64,000 nucleotides of DNA from Axinella damicornis. Lineage: Eukaryota > Porifera > Demospongiae > Axinellida > Axinellidae. A program made the translations under genes and the position numbers. The notes beneath the pieces are model-generated. The model had not been told where the DNA came from and did no database searches. It saw nothing but the letters and a program-made list of their open reading frames with translations. Every line of letters starts with the position of its first letter. The stretch's first letter is position 1. Shown here in pieces: positions 24,193-37,300 of the stretch. The stretch covers positions 4,451,321 through 4,515,320 of the forward strand of contig OZ007515.1 in NCBI GenBank assembly GCA_963931865.1, in the 5' to 3' direction.

Positions 24193-27100
24193 ATGGAGAA
24201 AGGTATTCTTCTGAAGGACATGCTTGGGGAAAAGTCGGAATCTGTGTTGGGAGGTATTGTTAGGAGAGTGGTGGGGAGACCGTCCACAACAAATATCTTG
24301 AAAGGTGAGCTTTTGGAGCAGATCCCTGGTGATGGTATTGTTCCAAGAAATGCGGGACAGAACTTTCAGAAGCCTTTCAATTACCGTTTGGTGAAAGATC
24401 CAGCAGTGGCTGTCTATTGCAGTGAATATGATGTTGCACCTCTGAGTGACAAGGAAATTCTCCTCTTGGAAGCAATTCAATCTCAAAGTGCGCGTTATGA
24501 AGTGTTCATTGCTGGAAACAAGATGGAGTGGGGATGTGGTCTGAAGCCAGGTGACCCCGTGTGTGTCAGCATACCTGGCCTAATGATGATTCCAAATCAA
24601 TGTGCTACTGCAGTCATCCGCTATGTTGGAGGTCTTCCACCAGACCCAGGATTAATGTTCGGGATTGAAATCACAGTAAGCTATCATTGGTTTATAGGGG
24701 ACTTGCTCACAGTCCGTGTTACAAAGCTGAAGTACCTGTCTGTGTAGCTATACTGCCCATGCAGGTGCAGCAAAGCATGTGTCATGTATCATATTCATAT
24801 TCTGCGCATTTTTATAGGCCCAAGGATTGTCCAACTACTGCTAACTATCTAGAGTAGCATGCAAGTTAGCCTAACCAGGTCTTGCATGCCATTGTACTGC
24901 TAAACAGCGCAGTGAATCATAGGTAGCCTCGTTCCCAGGCCTCGCCCAGCTTTTCGTCACTTGCAGTACGGAAACACAGGAGAGGGCCTGGTATCTTTCC
25001 TCACGTGAGTGACGTCAGGATAGAAAGGATGGTAGAAGGGTTTGATTGAACATGGGCGCACTGGGGCTCAGAACAGCAAGAAGAGCTAAGGTACCAGGTA
25101 ACTTACCACGCATATCTAGCTAGCAGGAGGCAACTGTCATTCACACCAAGCGTTGAACAGGTAGTTGGTTGAACAATGCACGAAACGTCACTTTTTCATT
25201 CTTGCCATTTGTCGATTACGTCATGCTCACATGAGGAAAGATACCAGGCCCTCTCCTGCATTTCCGTACTGCAAGCGACGAAAAGCTGCATGGGCGGGGC
25301 CTGTGAACAAGGCTAAGTCATAGGTGATGGAAGGGTACAAATATTGTGGGCAGAGGCCACCCACTTAGATGGAAATTTAATTGTACTGCAAACCACAAAG
25401 AAGATGAACTTTAGAACGAAGTTGTTTTGGATCACACCTATAAAGCTAGCCATCTATCTAGTACTGGTGTCTCTACACTGGCCTGTACTGTGGCATAGCT
25501 ACTGGTTCGATTTCCTTGTGTCTCAGATGCCATCCTTTTGTAGCTGCCACTGCACCCTCCTGATGTAGCTGGACCACAGAAGTACTAAACAAAATTTCGC
25601 TGTCCTTGAGTAGATATGTACACATACTTAAGTGTGTAGCAAACCTTGTGTGACAAAAAGGTGCAACATTACTTACCGGGTATGCCAAACAGTGTAGCTC
25701 TGATTTGCCTGATGTAAATTTTTTCTGGTGTACTTGTCCACCCGAATGTATGAACTTAATCTGTTGTAGTAACTCTTTATAGCGGCGAAACAATCAACCC
25801 CGAGTTCCTAACCGTAGGCACAGTGCCATCAACTCAACAGAAAATGAAGGGTGTGGTCAGTCAACTTAGCGAAACCTAATGTAAAACTAAGAATGTGAAG
25901 TTTAGATTTTCAATTAATGACAGCCATTCCGATCCATCGAGATTTGTAACTGTAGACATTTCCAGGATGTGATTACATGCATATAGAGATCAGTAATTAT
26001 TCCATACAGGATCAGCAATATCGTGGTCTTGACTATACTGATGGTACTTTCTGTGATGTGAGGTACTTTAACTGTGAAGACGAATGTGGGCTGTTTGTGG
26101 CACTCGACAAGCTATCAATCGATCCTGAGGGCAACACCCTTGAAGCGGCACCACGTGGTGGCCAGAACTATGCCAAATCTGTCAGTCATGGATCAGCAAC
26201 AAGTGACCGGTTATATCCACAAGGTGGTGGTCCTCCTGCTGACAATACCCGGGCAAGGAGTCAAGCTGTCCAGCAACAAAATGTTCAAAGACATGATGAT
26301 CGACTTCCTAGGTATAAGAAAGGAGACCGGGTTGTGGCCTTTGACAAGACAGGTAATCGCATTCATGGCACAGTACGTTGGATTGGGACGACCGACAGAA
26401 CACAGCACTTCATCGTGGGAATTGAAACAGTAAGTTCCGGTAATTTTTGCTTCATTCAGGCTTCCCTTAAGCATTGTATACATTCACACTGCCTAGTTCT
26501 CTGCTACAAAACACGTATGTAAACAAAGCTAGCTAGGGTAGAGCCCGGAAATGAGAATGCGCAAGTGAGTAAGTTACACTATTGTGCATATGAAATGCTG
26601 ATATTCATTTCTCATTAGATTCTGCTTAGTACTCATGCTTCATGGTCTATTGCACACAGGATGTTGCAGTGAGAACACGAGATTTTGAAGGAGCCATGCC
26701 AGGATTGACCCGGGTGTTTCCAGCTGCCAAACATCACTATCTCTTCATACCAGAAATAGGAGCAATCGAAGAAGCTGCTGGTACCAATGTTGACAAGCCT
26801 CATCCCACTGACAGTATAGATGTGGCCAAGGAAATGGGAATCTCGAGGTGCGAAGGTCAGTTCAGCGTGCGAAGTTTAGTTGTTCAAAGTTGTGCGAAGT
26901 TGCTAAAGGTTGAAGATGGCTACGCGTTGCCAGGAAGAATACAAAGACGTTAGCGAGGTTCTACACCCTTTGGCACTGTCAACACTCTATATGTACGTAC
27001 CATGGCCTAGACTAATCGTTTGTCTTACTTGTCTCCGCTAAACTCTCCTTGTATACATCGCTTCTTCGTCAATCTGTCAGACTCTCTCTCCTTTGCCTTA

Positions 27101-30100
27101 CTCTCTCCTGAGGCAGTGTCCCTTTTCCCTGTATAGATCGCTTCTTTCTCAACTCTGCATTTCGCACGTGCTGTACATGCACGTGGCTATCAGGACCACA
27201 GAAACCGCAGCGATGCAACCACCCCCTGCCCCGCGCAATTAAAGTGTGACGGATATATCACAGAGTCAGTAGACTCTGTATGTAGGGATACGACGTACAC
27301 GCAATACATGCCAATACAAAAAAATCTCCCCAAATCTCAGAAACGGTACACTTATTACGATTTATAACCACATACCGCTCATCTTTGAGTGTTTTCATGA
27401 CCAACAAGACTCCTCCCATCGCGAAAAACCATCGCGAAAGGACCACACACGGTACTCGCAAAACGGGCAAATTGTTTTTCTTTCTTCTTCTTCTTCTTTC
27501 TTCTTCTTCAGACGGGCTAGCTCAACGTCGCCTCAATTTCTCATGATGGTTATCGCACGAAACAGCAGCATTTTACACCGAGCAGTGCACCTGCCCATCG
27601 CTTTTTCGCAACTTCCAAGTCTTCACCAGGCGGCTGCAGAGGAGGTTGGACACGCTTACGGCAAAAAGTAAGGAAACAAGAGGGATGATCGAACATAACA
27701 GTGAAGTATACAATCACCCCTACATATCTTTTTTCATTGTACATGTATATATGGAAGAAGATCTCTGTAGGGGTGATTGTATACTTCACTGTTATGTTCG
27801 ATCATCCCTCTTGTTTCCTTACTTTTTGCCGTTCTGGTATCCCTACATCCTGCTACATTTTTAATGTTTTTTATTACTTTTAATTTTTTGATGAAGGGGA
27901 CCCTCCTTAGAATTAGCTAAAAATGCCTCTTTCTCGAGATCTCAAGATGTAATTAGTGTGACCCCAGCCATTTTGATTAGAAAAGGTCAACCATGTCCAA
28001 CCTCCTCTGAGGCGGCTGCAGCTGCCCACTCAATAACTATGGCTTCTTTAGTCACGCCATTTTCTCGTTTGTACGCATGCGTAATCACTTAGCAACGATA
28101 CATAATTATTACTCGAGATCGCTGAATTAGAAGTGTCTTGCTGCTGTCAAATCGAGTCGAACGAGGTATATGTACTTCATAAAACTGAGGTAAATTCTAA
28201 TCTCTGTGCGTATATGTTACTACCTACTGTGTTCTGTGAGAGGGGTGAATGCCTATCATGTCGCTACCACTTGCTACTATCGGTATAGCATAATTAGCTA
28301 TGGTCTTCAGACGGAGCGCTGGTTTAGTATCCATCCAGAAAAGGGTTGACTTGAGATGCTTGGGTCTGATTCTTCAGCCAACGCTGGCAGTGTAATACTT
28401 ATACCAAAGCAAGGGCCTGTGAGGAAACTGACTTCTGCTCTGTGATGACAAATTTCAGCTCAAACATGCGCCTGCTGCCAAACAAAATTACGTAAACAAG
28501 TAATAAAAAACATTTGAAAATGTAACAGGATGTAGGGATATCAGAACGGCAAAAAGTAAGGAAACAAGGTAGGGATGATCGCACAAAACAGTGAAGTATA
28601 CAATCCCCCTACATATCTTTTTTCATTATACACAATATTATATGAAACAAGATCTCTGTAGGGGGGTTGTATACTTCACTGTTTTGTGCGATCATCCCTA
28701 CCTTGTTTCCTTACTTTTTGCCGTTCTGATATCCCTACATCCTGTTACATTTTCAAATGTTTTTTATTACTTGTATATATATATATTACACTCCTGGTAG
28801 GGGAAAAATTGTACCGCGTAAATAATATAATATAAATAATGTTTGAGTACTTAGGATTGGCCTACAGAGATTCTGACTACACCACAGTGACCTGAATGTA
28901 AAAAGTTGGTGCTGAAACTCACCTTGGTGGTGGAGATATGAACGCTTTTGTCTCGCCGTTGGACGCCATTGCTCGAGTGCTCTCTCGACTTCCGGTGGCA
29001 GTACCATTCTTAGGAAAGGCACACGAAGATTCTGACCACACGGCCGTGATCGCTGTCGTTTAATGACGCTTATATACCGAAATTCACCGTGCTGGCTAAG
29101 TTGTGAGTGCTGTAGTAATGTCCTTTGGTCGCCATTGCTCGCGATCGACTTGAGCGTGGTGGTTGCCACGTGGCATGTACGTTAATTGGAACGAATTGCA
29201 ATACTTAGCTTGCGCTACGGCGAGTCGCAACTGGGTTTGCAACGCGGCTACCAGGAGTGCGGTTGCCCCTCGTATATATATATACGCGATGTGACTACGC
29301 TGCACGATTAGTTGCCTCGCGCTAAGGCGCTCGGCAATAACAGATACACCAGACAAGCAAGGCAGAATTCGTTAACATAATTGACTTGACAGCAAAATTG
29401 CTTCATATTAAAAGACAAAAAAACATGCTGGCATACCATCAAACGCTCAAACACTTGCTAGCCAAGAACTGTTAAGTGATTTAGTGTATCCAGCTGCCAA
29501 TAGGTTGGGGTAAGGGGAAAAGTACTGAACTATTGTAATTGCAATAAATCCTGCATTTAATTGCAATTGCATCACAACTGCTGGGAATTGTACATTACAG
29601 CCAACATTAAACCTCTACAATGGGAGACAAGAATTACCAGTGAAGCATCGTATCTGCACATGCCTCTATGAGTTCATCTTACCACCTGATGACATAGTAT
29701 TATATTACGATACACAGAATCACAACAGGAGAAAAGCCTTCAGGAGCAGTTGGTTCAGCAGAGGGAAGAAGCAACACAAACAAGGCAGCAGCTACAGCAG
29801 CTTCAACAAAGGCTAGAGGGTGCTAATTCTGAGAAGAAAAACCTTCAGGAGCAGTTGGTTCAGCAGAGGGAAGAAGCAACACAAACAAGGCAGCAGCTTC
29901 AACAGCAGTTAGATGATGCCTCTGCTGAGCTTCAAGGTCTCCAAGACATTGAGCCCTGGAAAGTGTCTCGAGATAAAGTTGAAATTTGGACAGAAATCGG
30001 TACAGGTGGCTGGGGATCTGTATCAGAAGGCACTCTGCGGGTTGCAATCAAGCAGCTGCATTGTCAAATTCTTAGCTCGCACTACGTTGACCGCCTCCAG

Positions 30101-30748
30101 AGAGAAATGCGAATGCTGGCACAGGTTCGGCACCCCAACCTCGTTCAGTTTCTCGGTGTTGTGCTGGATGAAGCAGCACTGAGGCTTCAAGAACCCCCAA
30201 TGATCATCACTGAGCTGCTTGATGTGAATTTACGAAATGCATACGAGAGGAAGTTGGCGTTTAATAAGCTGTCTGTATTTCGAGATGTGGCCCGAGCTCT
30301 GAATTACCTCCATCAACGCCATGATCCCATAATCCACCGAGATGTCAGTGCCCCGAATGTCCTACTTGAGGCTCTCCCAAGCGGTATGTGGAAGGGCAAA
30401 GTCTCTGATCTTGGATCAGCCAACCTGGCCAAGTTGGCTCATACCTTAGCAGAGGGTGCCATCATCTATGCTGCTCCTGAAACCCTACCACAGCTTGCAC
30501 ACCAAGGTCACGATCCGCACTCTCCCCCACCACCCCAAACCACAAAGATAGACGTGTACAGCTATGGCGTACTCCTCTGTGAGGTTGTTACCAGTCGGTT
30601 CCCCGATCCTGCCCAGTACCACGATATGCTGGGACAAGTCCAGCGTGAGTGGCCATTCATGTATGGTCTGATCCTCTCTTGCACTAAGTATAATTCTGTC
30701 GAGCGACCAACAATGGCTGAGGTACTCACTAAACTCATTCAGCCTTGA
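24193..30748 (+). CDS. Gene C: CAP-Gly1/CAP-Gly2 kinase protein with shortened linker
   Basis: Exons are 24193-24675, 26010-26429, 26660-26855 (inferred end) and 29718-30748, totalling 2130 nt or 709 aa, open throughout. Exons 1 and 2 carry the N-terminal region, CAP-Gly1 and the first half of CAP-Gly2. Exon 3 completes CAP-Gly2 (DVAVRT, FEGAMPG) and follows its paralogues up to KEMGIS, then enters unrelated DNA. Within 12 nt of that junction lies GAAG|GTCAGT, a good donor in phase 1, which matches the phase-1 kinase acceptor. CAP-Gly3 and most of the linker are gone. The kinase is intact (GTGGWGSV, VAIK, HRDVSAPN, DLG, APE). If that donor is not used, exon 3 runs to a stop at 26953. Confidence 0.65.
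24924..25315. mobile_element. Long TAGCC-family MITE in gene C intron 1
   Basis: 392 bp with ends TAGCCTCGTTCCCAGGC and AACAAGGCTA. Internal inverted copies of CTTGCAGTACGGAAA and of a CCTGGTATCTTTCCTCA stretch give a large foldback. Flanked by AATCATAGG and AGTCATAGG, a 9-bp target duplication with one mismatch. Confidence 0.8.
27474..27517. repeat. (TTC)n microsatellite
   Basis: A pyrimidine tract of TTC/TTTC units in the foreign insert of gene C. Confidence 0.85.
27657..27875. mobile_element. Foldback element, left arm truncated
   Basis: The arms share GGCAAAAAGTAAGGAAACAA and more; the right arm runs on through a CATCCTGCTACA stretch not matched on the left. A wider inverted pair, GGCTGCAGAGGAGGTTGGACA near 27624 and its complement near 27990, encloses it, suggesting nested insertion. 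It is a relative of the element at 28496. Confidence 0.7.
28496..28774. mobile_element. Foldback element, arms of about 115 bp
   Basis: Almost perfect inverted repeat from ACAAGTAATAAAAAAC to its complement at 28759-28774, with a short AT-rich centre around 28620-28650. Non-coding. Flanking TA is compatible with a TA target site. Confidence 0.8.
29718..30748 (+). CDS. Gene C last exon: coiled coil and kinase
   Basis: Same length and structure as gene A's last exon (1031 nt), entering in phase 1 and ending at TGA 30746-30748. Coiled coil of two EEATQTRQQLQ units, then a complete kinase with the A-C type DLG motif. The glycine loop reads GTGGWGSV. Confidence 0.85.
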
Positions 30749-31799
30749 AGCTAACATTTGTATCATGCACGGTCATGCAAACTAGCTAATGTTCTAATGT
30801 ATGATTTGATCCAGCCTCGCACTCAGTATAATCCACAGTCGAGCAACCAGCAATGGCTGAGGTATTCAATAATCTCTTTCAGCCGTGATGCTAACTTTTA
30901 ACATTTTGTTTATAATTTTGTATCATGCACAGTCATGCAACTAACTAATTTTGATTTGATACTGCCTTGCACTCAGTATAATCCCGCCGAGTGACCAACA
31001 TTGTCTGAGGTACTCACTACAGCCATAATGCTATAATTTTTGTATCATGCACAGTCATGTAAGCTAGCTACTTTTGTACATTGCTTACATTGCTAGTCTT
31101 GGTCTTAAGTTGATCACAACTAGCCCTATTTTCTTAGCCATGGTTTACATTTCTGTTACATCTAGCGGTAGAAATTCAATTCCTGGAATTTCCACTAATC
31201 TGGTAAACTCAGGACACTAATTATTTTCTGTGATTCCAATGTACAGATATACCAGGAAATGTACTTATCAAAACAACATGGTTTACATTTCTGTACGGAA
31301 AATTACACCCCTGTAGCTGTAAAGATTTGTTGTAAGTTGTAAACTACTGTCATGGTTTCATGAGGCATATTATTGTCAGATGTTTAATTCTCACACAAGC
31401 AGTCTTTTGCAGCTAGCTACTAGCTATAGCATTATCGGTCATACTGTATGCAGAGCTTGTAGCCATGGCAAGCACTTGATCAACATGACTATCATTGAGC
31501 TCCGATGAAGGGTGGTTGCCCCACCCCCTTCGTCCCCAAAGATACCAACATCTATAATGCATGGAAGATGGTCTCCCTTACTAACTGATACCTTAGCTCA
31601 CCCGGCTTGAGTAGCTAGCTAGATTGAATTCGTGTGTTTGCCTATATGTGTCACCATTTGCCATTCAAATCTATAGACCCCAGACAACAGGGCTGTCAGG
31701 TTCTGCATCATGGGTATGCCAATGAGTGATGGAAACAGAAGGAAGCATCAAAGCCTGCTGCATGCTCATAGGTTCCTGGTCCAGGAGACATTGCAAAAT

Positions 31800-31929
31800 A
31801 GTGGGAGGGGCTGATTTATCAAGCACGCACACATCCTGTCAGGTGATTACATTCCGTGCGTGGGAAGGATCAGCCACCAGCCTAGACGTGTGTGAAGGTG
31901 GAGGGACACTGTGTTACGGAAAAACAGCC
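31800..31929 (+). promoter_or_regulatory. Putative promoter and leader exon of gene D
   Basis: AGTGGGAGGGGCTG, then ACATCCTGTCAGGTG, GAAGGTGGAGG and the donor GCC|GTGAGT at 31930, as upstream of genes B and C. Confidence 0.4.
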
Positions 31930-32119
31930 GTGAGTATGCACTGCAGGGAGTAGTATGGTGTCCCGACGGTATTTCTACATATAATTTGTAGGAATGTCTG
32001 TTGAAGGGAACATAGCTGCAGGCAGGTCATGATATGGGTCCCTTGGACATGACAAGTGTAAAATAGGGACCCAACCCTGACCTGCTTGAAGGATAAATCC
32101 AGGTGGGGGTTGATTATTA

Positions 32120-32729
32120 GTCTCGCGTGGACCAGACCCTTCCTGCGACGATTAGTGGGGCGGGGTGAAGGGGAGGGAGGAAGAAGGGTCTGGTGACTCT
32201 GAACTGGATGTTGTTGGCTCTGCTGGAATGCTGGCAGAGCCAACCAGATTGAAGCAGCATGCAATTTGTGGCACGATTTCCGCTTTGAGCGTGTGATGAT
32301 TTATAGTTGACATGGCGAGAGATTCAAGGTGAGCAAAACTGCCTCCATACTGGCTTCACAGCTAGGCTACAGGCAGTTGATGCCCGAACAAAGCGAAGAA
32401 AATTTGCATGTGATAGGGACGTCTCCGTGAGTCTCCTCATGGGTTCTGAAATGTCTCACTGTTAAGTCTCCTTCGTGTACTACTCTTAGGCAAGTCTTGG
32501 AGGTAGACGGTGCAGTGCTCTTCCTTGCACATAGCCATGGCTCTCGCTCTGTGCTCAATCAACTACTAGTATATACTTGAGGTAAGTCACGTGTAATAAG
32601 ATTATAATAATTACATTCCATTGTAAAACGGCAGCCTGTTCAGAGTCACCAGACCCTTCTTCCTCCCTCCCTCCCTTTTCGTCCTGCTCCACTAATCGTC
32701 GCAGGAAGGGTCTGGGCCACGCGAGACTA
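32120..32729. mobile_element. Foldback element, second full copy
   Basis: Arms at about 32120-32204 and 32639-32729 are reverse complements (core CAGACCCTTCCTGCGACG). Orthologous position to 10562-11166, so inherited with the block. Confidence 0.7.
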
Positions 32730-33060
32730 GTTGATTATATGCATGTTTATTGGGGCGACCCTGAGCAAGCCCCACATAGTCGTGCTCTCAGGAAGTCCGT
32801 CCAGTTGGTGTCTGTCTGGTGTTTGTTTAGCGTATGACCGTATATCCAAGTGGAAAATCATAATGTTGTGCTGCCCGCCTGCATGCTGGATCGACAACAC
32901 GCATACTAGTCACCAAGCATAATGAACGACAGTACCGAGTCGAGTTTTACGCCGGTGCTACAAACTATGTACTACAGACTTGTTGAGAGCTGTGGAGGTC
33001 AGCTGGAGGGAGAGGTTCTCTCGGCAAGTTGGGGTATACGTACTCCTCTCAGGTACAGTG

Positions 33061-33140
33061 TAGCCTCGTTCCCAGTCGCCCACACCCAGCTTTTCGGCAC
33101 TTGCCGTACGTCGCTGGGCGTGGGACTAGGAACGAGGCTA
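33061..33140. mobile_element. TAGCC-family hairpin MITE
   Basis: 80 bp, TAGCCTCGTTCCCAG to GAACGAGGCTA. Same insertion site as 11522-11601. Confidence 0.75.
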
Positions 33141-34562
33141 CCACAAACTTGAAACTGCAGACCGCCAATGATGAACGACAATTGGCTACATCGCAACTTA
33201 TGCTCAGGCCCCACCCCCAGCTTCCCTTATAAGCTGTGCCGCGCTGCCCAGGCCTCCCAGCCTATGATCAGTGCAAATCACTCAGAGAATAATTATTGAC
33301 ATGCAGTACGTCAGGTTATCAGGCGAGCCCCATGATGCCCTGCATTCTCCTAGTTATACAATAATTTGTTGGACGCAATTGATCATTGTGGACCAAACTG
33401 TACTGGATTCAAACTGAAAGTTAAACCACCCTAAGTTTCACAAACCGAGACAGCTCATATGCAGTAGTCTGGCATGATTGCGGGAGAGTTGTTTGTTTCA
33501 ATGTCCGAAAATGATGTTTTTCAGGTCGTTCTGCCAGTGATCCACACTTGAGAGTAGAAGAACCAGTTGGATGACCCAGCTCCCAGCGAAGTGTAGCAAC
33601 AGGTTGCTGTGATAGTTGTCCAAAGTTAGAGGTCAAGTGCCGATGAACAAAGTTTCAGAGCCTGAAGCCATAACACCAAAACTACTACCTCTACAAAAAT
33701 GCAGTTTAAAGCCCATGGATGGTAGTCTCAATGCAATTTTGGTGTACCCTTGTCGGTGAAGTGGAAAGTAAAGTGTCCAAAAATCAATTGCTTACTCTAC
33801 GTCCTTGATGTTAACCCTTTTACTGGTACAATTCCCCAGCAGTTGAGATATATATAGCCATCAGCACCTCTCAATTAAACTGACACTATGAAGTGTTTAC
33901 TAAGAACTTTCATTGAATGATTGATTCCATGTAAATTCTGCAGAAAATACTGATCTGTCCCTATTCTCGTAAATTTTACACTAGGCACAGAGAACCCTTC
34001 ACGCACGCAAACCTAATTAGTAGGCATGGCCTCTGCTGAAGTAGTGCACGCACCCCTATGTGCTGAAACTCATGGCGTGGTTAGCTCACTGTCTCCGGCT
34101 ATGAAGAGTAGTAAGAGTTTGTGCTGCTGACTGTGTCGCACTGGCTCCACCAACTTGTCCAACCCATCCGCAATGTCCATCACTAAAACGCACATAGACC
34201 ATCGCACGTGCATTAACTTTAACCGGTAATTGCATTCCTAAGCATGACTAACATATATACAAACCCTAGCGACATTGCGGCCTACACGGACAGATTAGTT
34301 ATGTCATGCAAAGGTGCTCAGCAATTATAATCACTCGGTGTGCCTAAGAGCTAGGATGTTACAACACCTTAGCCCGAGTTTTGAGAACAATAGTGACATG
34401 AGGTTGTCTGTGCATTAATTGCGTATTGTAATTTACTTCGTAGGATCACGCAGCATGTTCCCGGAGCACTACCTGCATTCCTCAGACTCAGACTGATCCA
34501 GTGCAGGCTTGCTCTCAGACTGTACATCTGAGAACGAATCACATTCGGAACATCTGTCAACT

Positions 34563-34815
34563 AGGTGGGTGGCCAAGTGGTTAAAGCATGTGACTGCAAA
34601 TTGAAAGTTTGTAGGTTTGAATCCCACGTTACCATGCCATAGCAGAGATTTCCTTTCTCTCCTAGGAGTCAACTCAACTCTACCCTAGAAAATGAGTAGG
34701 TGTGTTCGTTCAGGTGTTTTCGCCTGAAATAGTTCACACCGCATCCTTCGGAGGGGTCAGTCTCGGGGGACTTGGTTTAAATATGTAGGATCTGCCTTCT
34801 CCAGGCCTTCGCATG
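34563..34815 (+). mobile_element. tRNA-Ser-derived SINE, second copy
   Basis: A box TGGCCAAGTGG and B box GGTTTGAATCC with a body matching 13173-13388. The anticodon arm is mutated here (CTGCAAA). The 3' limit is approximate. Confidence 0.65.
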
Positions 34816-36672
34816 CACCTAGGTCACCACATCAAGGAAATATGCATCTATAAGCAAGATGCACTTAATTTCAAATGATATATCCTCAATTAGGAAGTGT
34901 GCTCCATTTCGGCCTGGGAACAAGACTAGGTGACACTCCCATTGACGCCACGCCGTAGTCGAGTGCAGTCAGAGCTAGTCTAGCTGCTAGCCCCTCTCCG
35001 CCCGGCCGGTCAAGCGGGCGCACGGTGAAGCGTGCGGCTTCGCCACGTGCCCGCTTGACTGGCCAGGCAGAGAGGCTTGCGGCCACGGCTAGACTGCAGT
35101 ACTGAGTCAGAACTAGCAAGCTATATACTGTAGCTGCGAACTGGGCTTATTGGCGAATCTTGACCCCGTATACTAAATAAGAGGTGGTGTCGCTACACAT
35201 TCTTCCGTATACTATCGGGTCAAGGGCGAAATGTGCGTGAGGTCAAGCGGTCAATGGCTGAAATGCAAACGGTCAAGAGTCTTTTAGCGATGCGGTCAAG
35301 TGGTCAAGCAGCAAAAGATTAATGATGGTCTTGACCCCGGTCGCAGCTGTGACTACGGAGTCTTAGTCTATGGGAGTGTCACCCCCTTGTGCAGCGCCAG
35401 AGCTTGAGTGCTGCAGCGCCAATATAGTGTCAAGGCGGTACGGCTTGCTACAGGTGGACCGAGACCGTCAACCACGGTGTTTAGGTGATCGCTGAGCGTG
35501 GGCCTGGAAAGGTAGGCTAGCCGTTGAGGGGTGTTAGTCTGGCTACACGAGACTAGAAGGGTGGGGACACTGCAAACATAATTTGCCGTCCTAATTTTCC
35601 ACTTTCCTCGTAAACTATTTTGAAATGTTGTGGTTTCTTGATCAGTACTTTGACATTGGGTCTTTGTGTGTGGGTTAGACCTCCATTATACTTGGCAGTT
35701 AATAACGTGCACAGATACACCATTGGCTGTGCATCCACCTGGAAGGTAGCTCAGGGCTGGAGCTATCGCTCAGGCCAGTCAGTCAACCAATCTTTTAGTC
35801 GAAATATACGTTATTGAGGCAAAGAAATCGACAGTAAGCTTCGACTTCATGAACTTAAGCCCTGTTGGCAGCATCAAATCCCAAAGCATAGTATTCAAAT
35901 TGATCTTAAAATTTACTGGCCCCAGGGGGTATCACCCCTCAGCTCCCTGCTCCCATGGCCTGACAAGCAGCTTCCCCCACCCCTGTAGCTGTCAGGCACT
36001 ACAAAACTGAGAGAGACTACATGCTCTGGGCGGGACACAAGGCAGGATGTGCCCACCCGTGTGAGTATCTGGCCTTCAGAGATTAGAGGTTCATGTTGAC
36101 CTGCACTCTGCAGCACCCATAGCACTGTGGATCAAAATGCACTTATTCCCCTTCAGTTTTTGTAGTGCCCATCAATGGCTACCTTTCCTGAGGGCGCACA
36201 GCCAATGGTGTATCGGCTGTGCAGCAGTATGAGTATGTTATCCACCGCCAAGTGTAATTGGAGGTCCAGCCCATTCACAAAGACCACCAAGTACTGACGT
36301 TGTCAAAATACTGTTCGAGGAGCCACAATGCTTCATTGAAATGAGGGGCAAGTACATGGAAATTGAATTCCATATTCCCTGAACCCATTTTAGAGTATCT
36401 GGCCTTCACATGTGCATGTGTCAAAAGACACATGCACATAAATGATGAGGATATGCTTGGGTTCCAACTTCTTTTGTTGAATGCTGAAGCCAATGGCTAC
36501 CCAATCTTACATCCCAATAGGCACCGTGGTAGCCATGTTCCTAGGCCACATGTGCTGTGCAGTAGAGAGATGCCACATGGTGCCTGGCTTGCTTAAGTTC
36601 ACAGGATAGTGTTTGGTGCTCTTGCTCATGCTGCTCCACTTTTCAAATGTGACCTTCTTTGAAGGGCCTGCC

Positions 36673-36781
36673 TAGCCTCGTTCCCAGGCCTTCTCACCCC
36701 AGCGTTTGTCGCTTACAGTACTCAGTGCGTTAGTACTGCAAGCGACAAATGCTGGGGTGAGAAGGCCTGGGAACGAGGCTA
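36673..36781. mobile_element. TAGCC-family hairpin MITE with target duplication
   Basis: 109-bp near-perfect hairpin, TAGCCTCGTTCCCAGGCC to its complement. Flanked by GGGCCTGCC and GGACCTGCC, a 9-bp duplication with one mismatch. Confidence 0.85.
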
Positions 36782-37300
36782 GGACCTGCCTTGCTAGCGC
36801 TATAGTTTTTGCCTGGCTATTTTGTCAGATCAGCACTGGAAATGTCCGAACGTTTTGTCAGATGACCGACCACTGGTCTGGTACTGCAATTTATGTGAAG
36901 ATGCTAAGCAAGGGGCCTGGGCATGAACGGGGTCCATTAGGCGGCAGTGGCGTGACTGCGAGTGGATAGCATGAAGGCAAGTGTGCAGTGCTGGCTCCGA
37001 CATCAGTAATTGGACATAGCATGTCGACTTTGGATTGCCAAACACAGGAGTGAGTGGGACGACCATGACACAATCTTGGTTGGTCTTGTTGAAGATCTTC
37101 ATGGAATGACTTCCAGAACCCACCATCCATTTGACATTGGTCATGGAACAGATAGTGGCCTCGTTTTAGTGTACACTCCTATGTGATTTTGATATCTGTT
37201 TCCGTTATCTGTGATGTACCTAGCACATGCATGTTTACGTGTATAGAGGGGAAGTAATTTATAGTTCTATTGTTCTATTGTTACGTATAGGTCAACAAAA

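Larger units (their letters stand above)
26856..29717 (+). other. Gene C last intron, largely foreign DNA
   Basis: From about 26845 to 29336 the sequence has no counterpart in genes A, B or D. It replaces about 500 bp (rest of exon 3 and start of the intron) present in gene B at 18213-18720. It contains a TTC-rich microsatellite (27474-27517), two related foldbacks and no transposase gene. Homology to the gene B intron resumes around 29336-29400. Confidence 0.7.
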
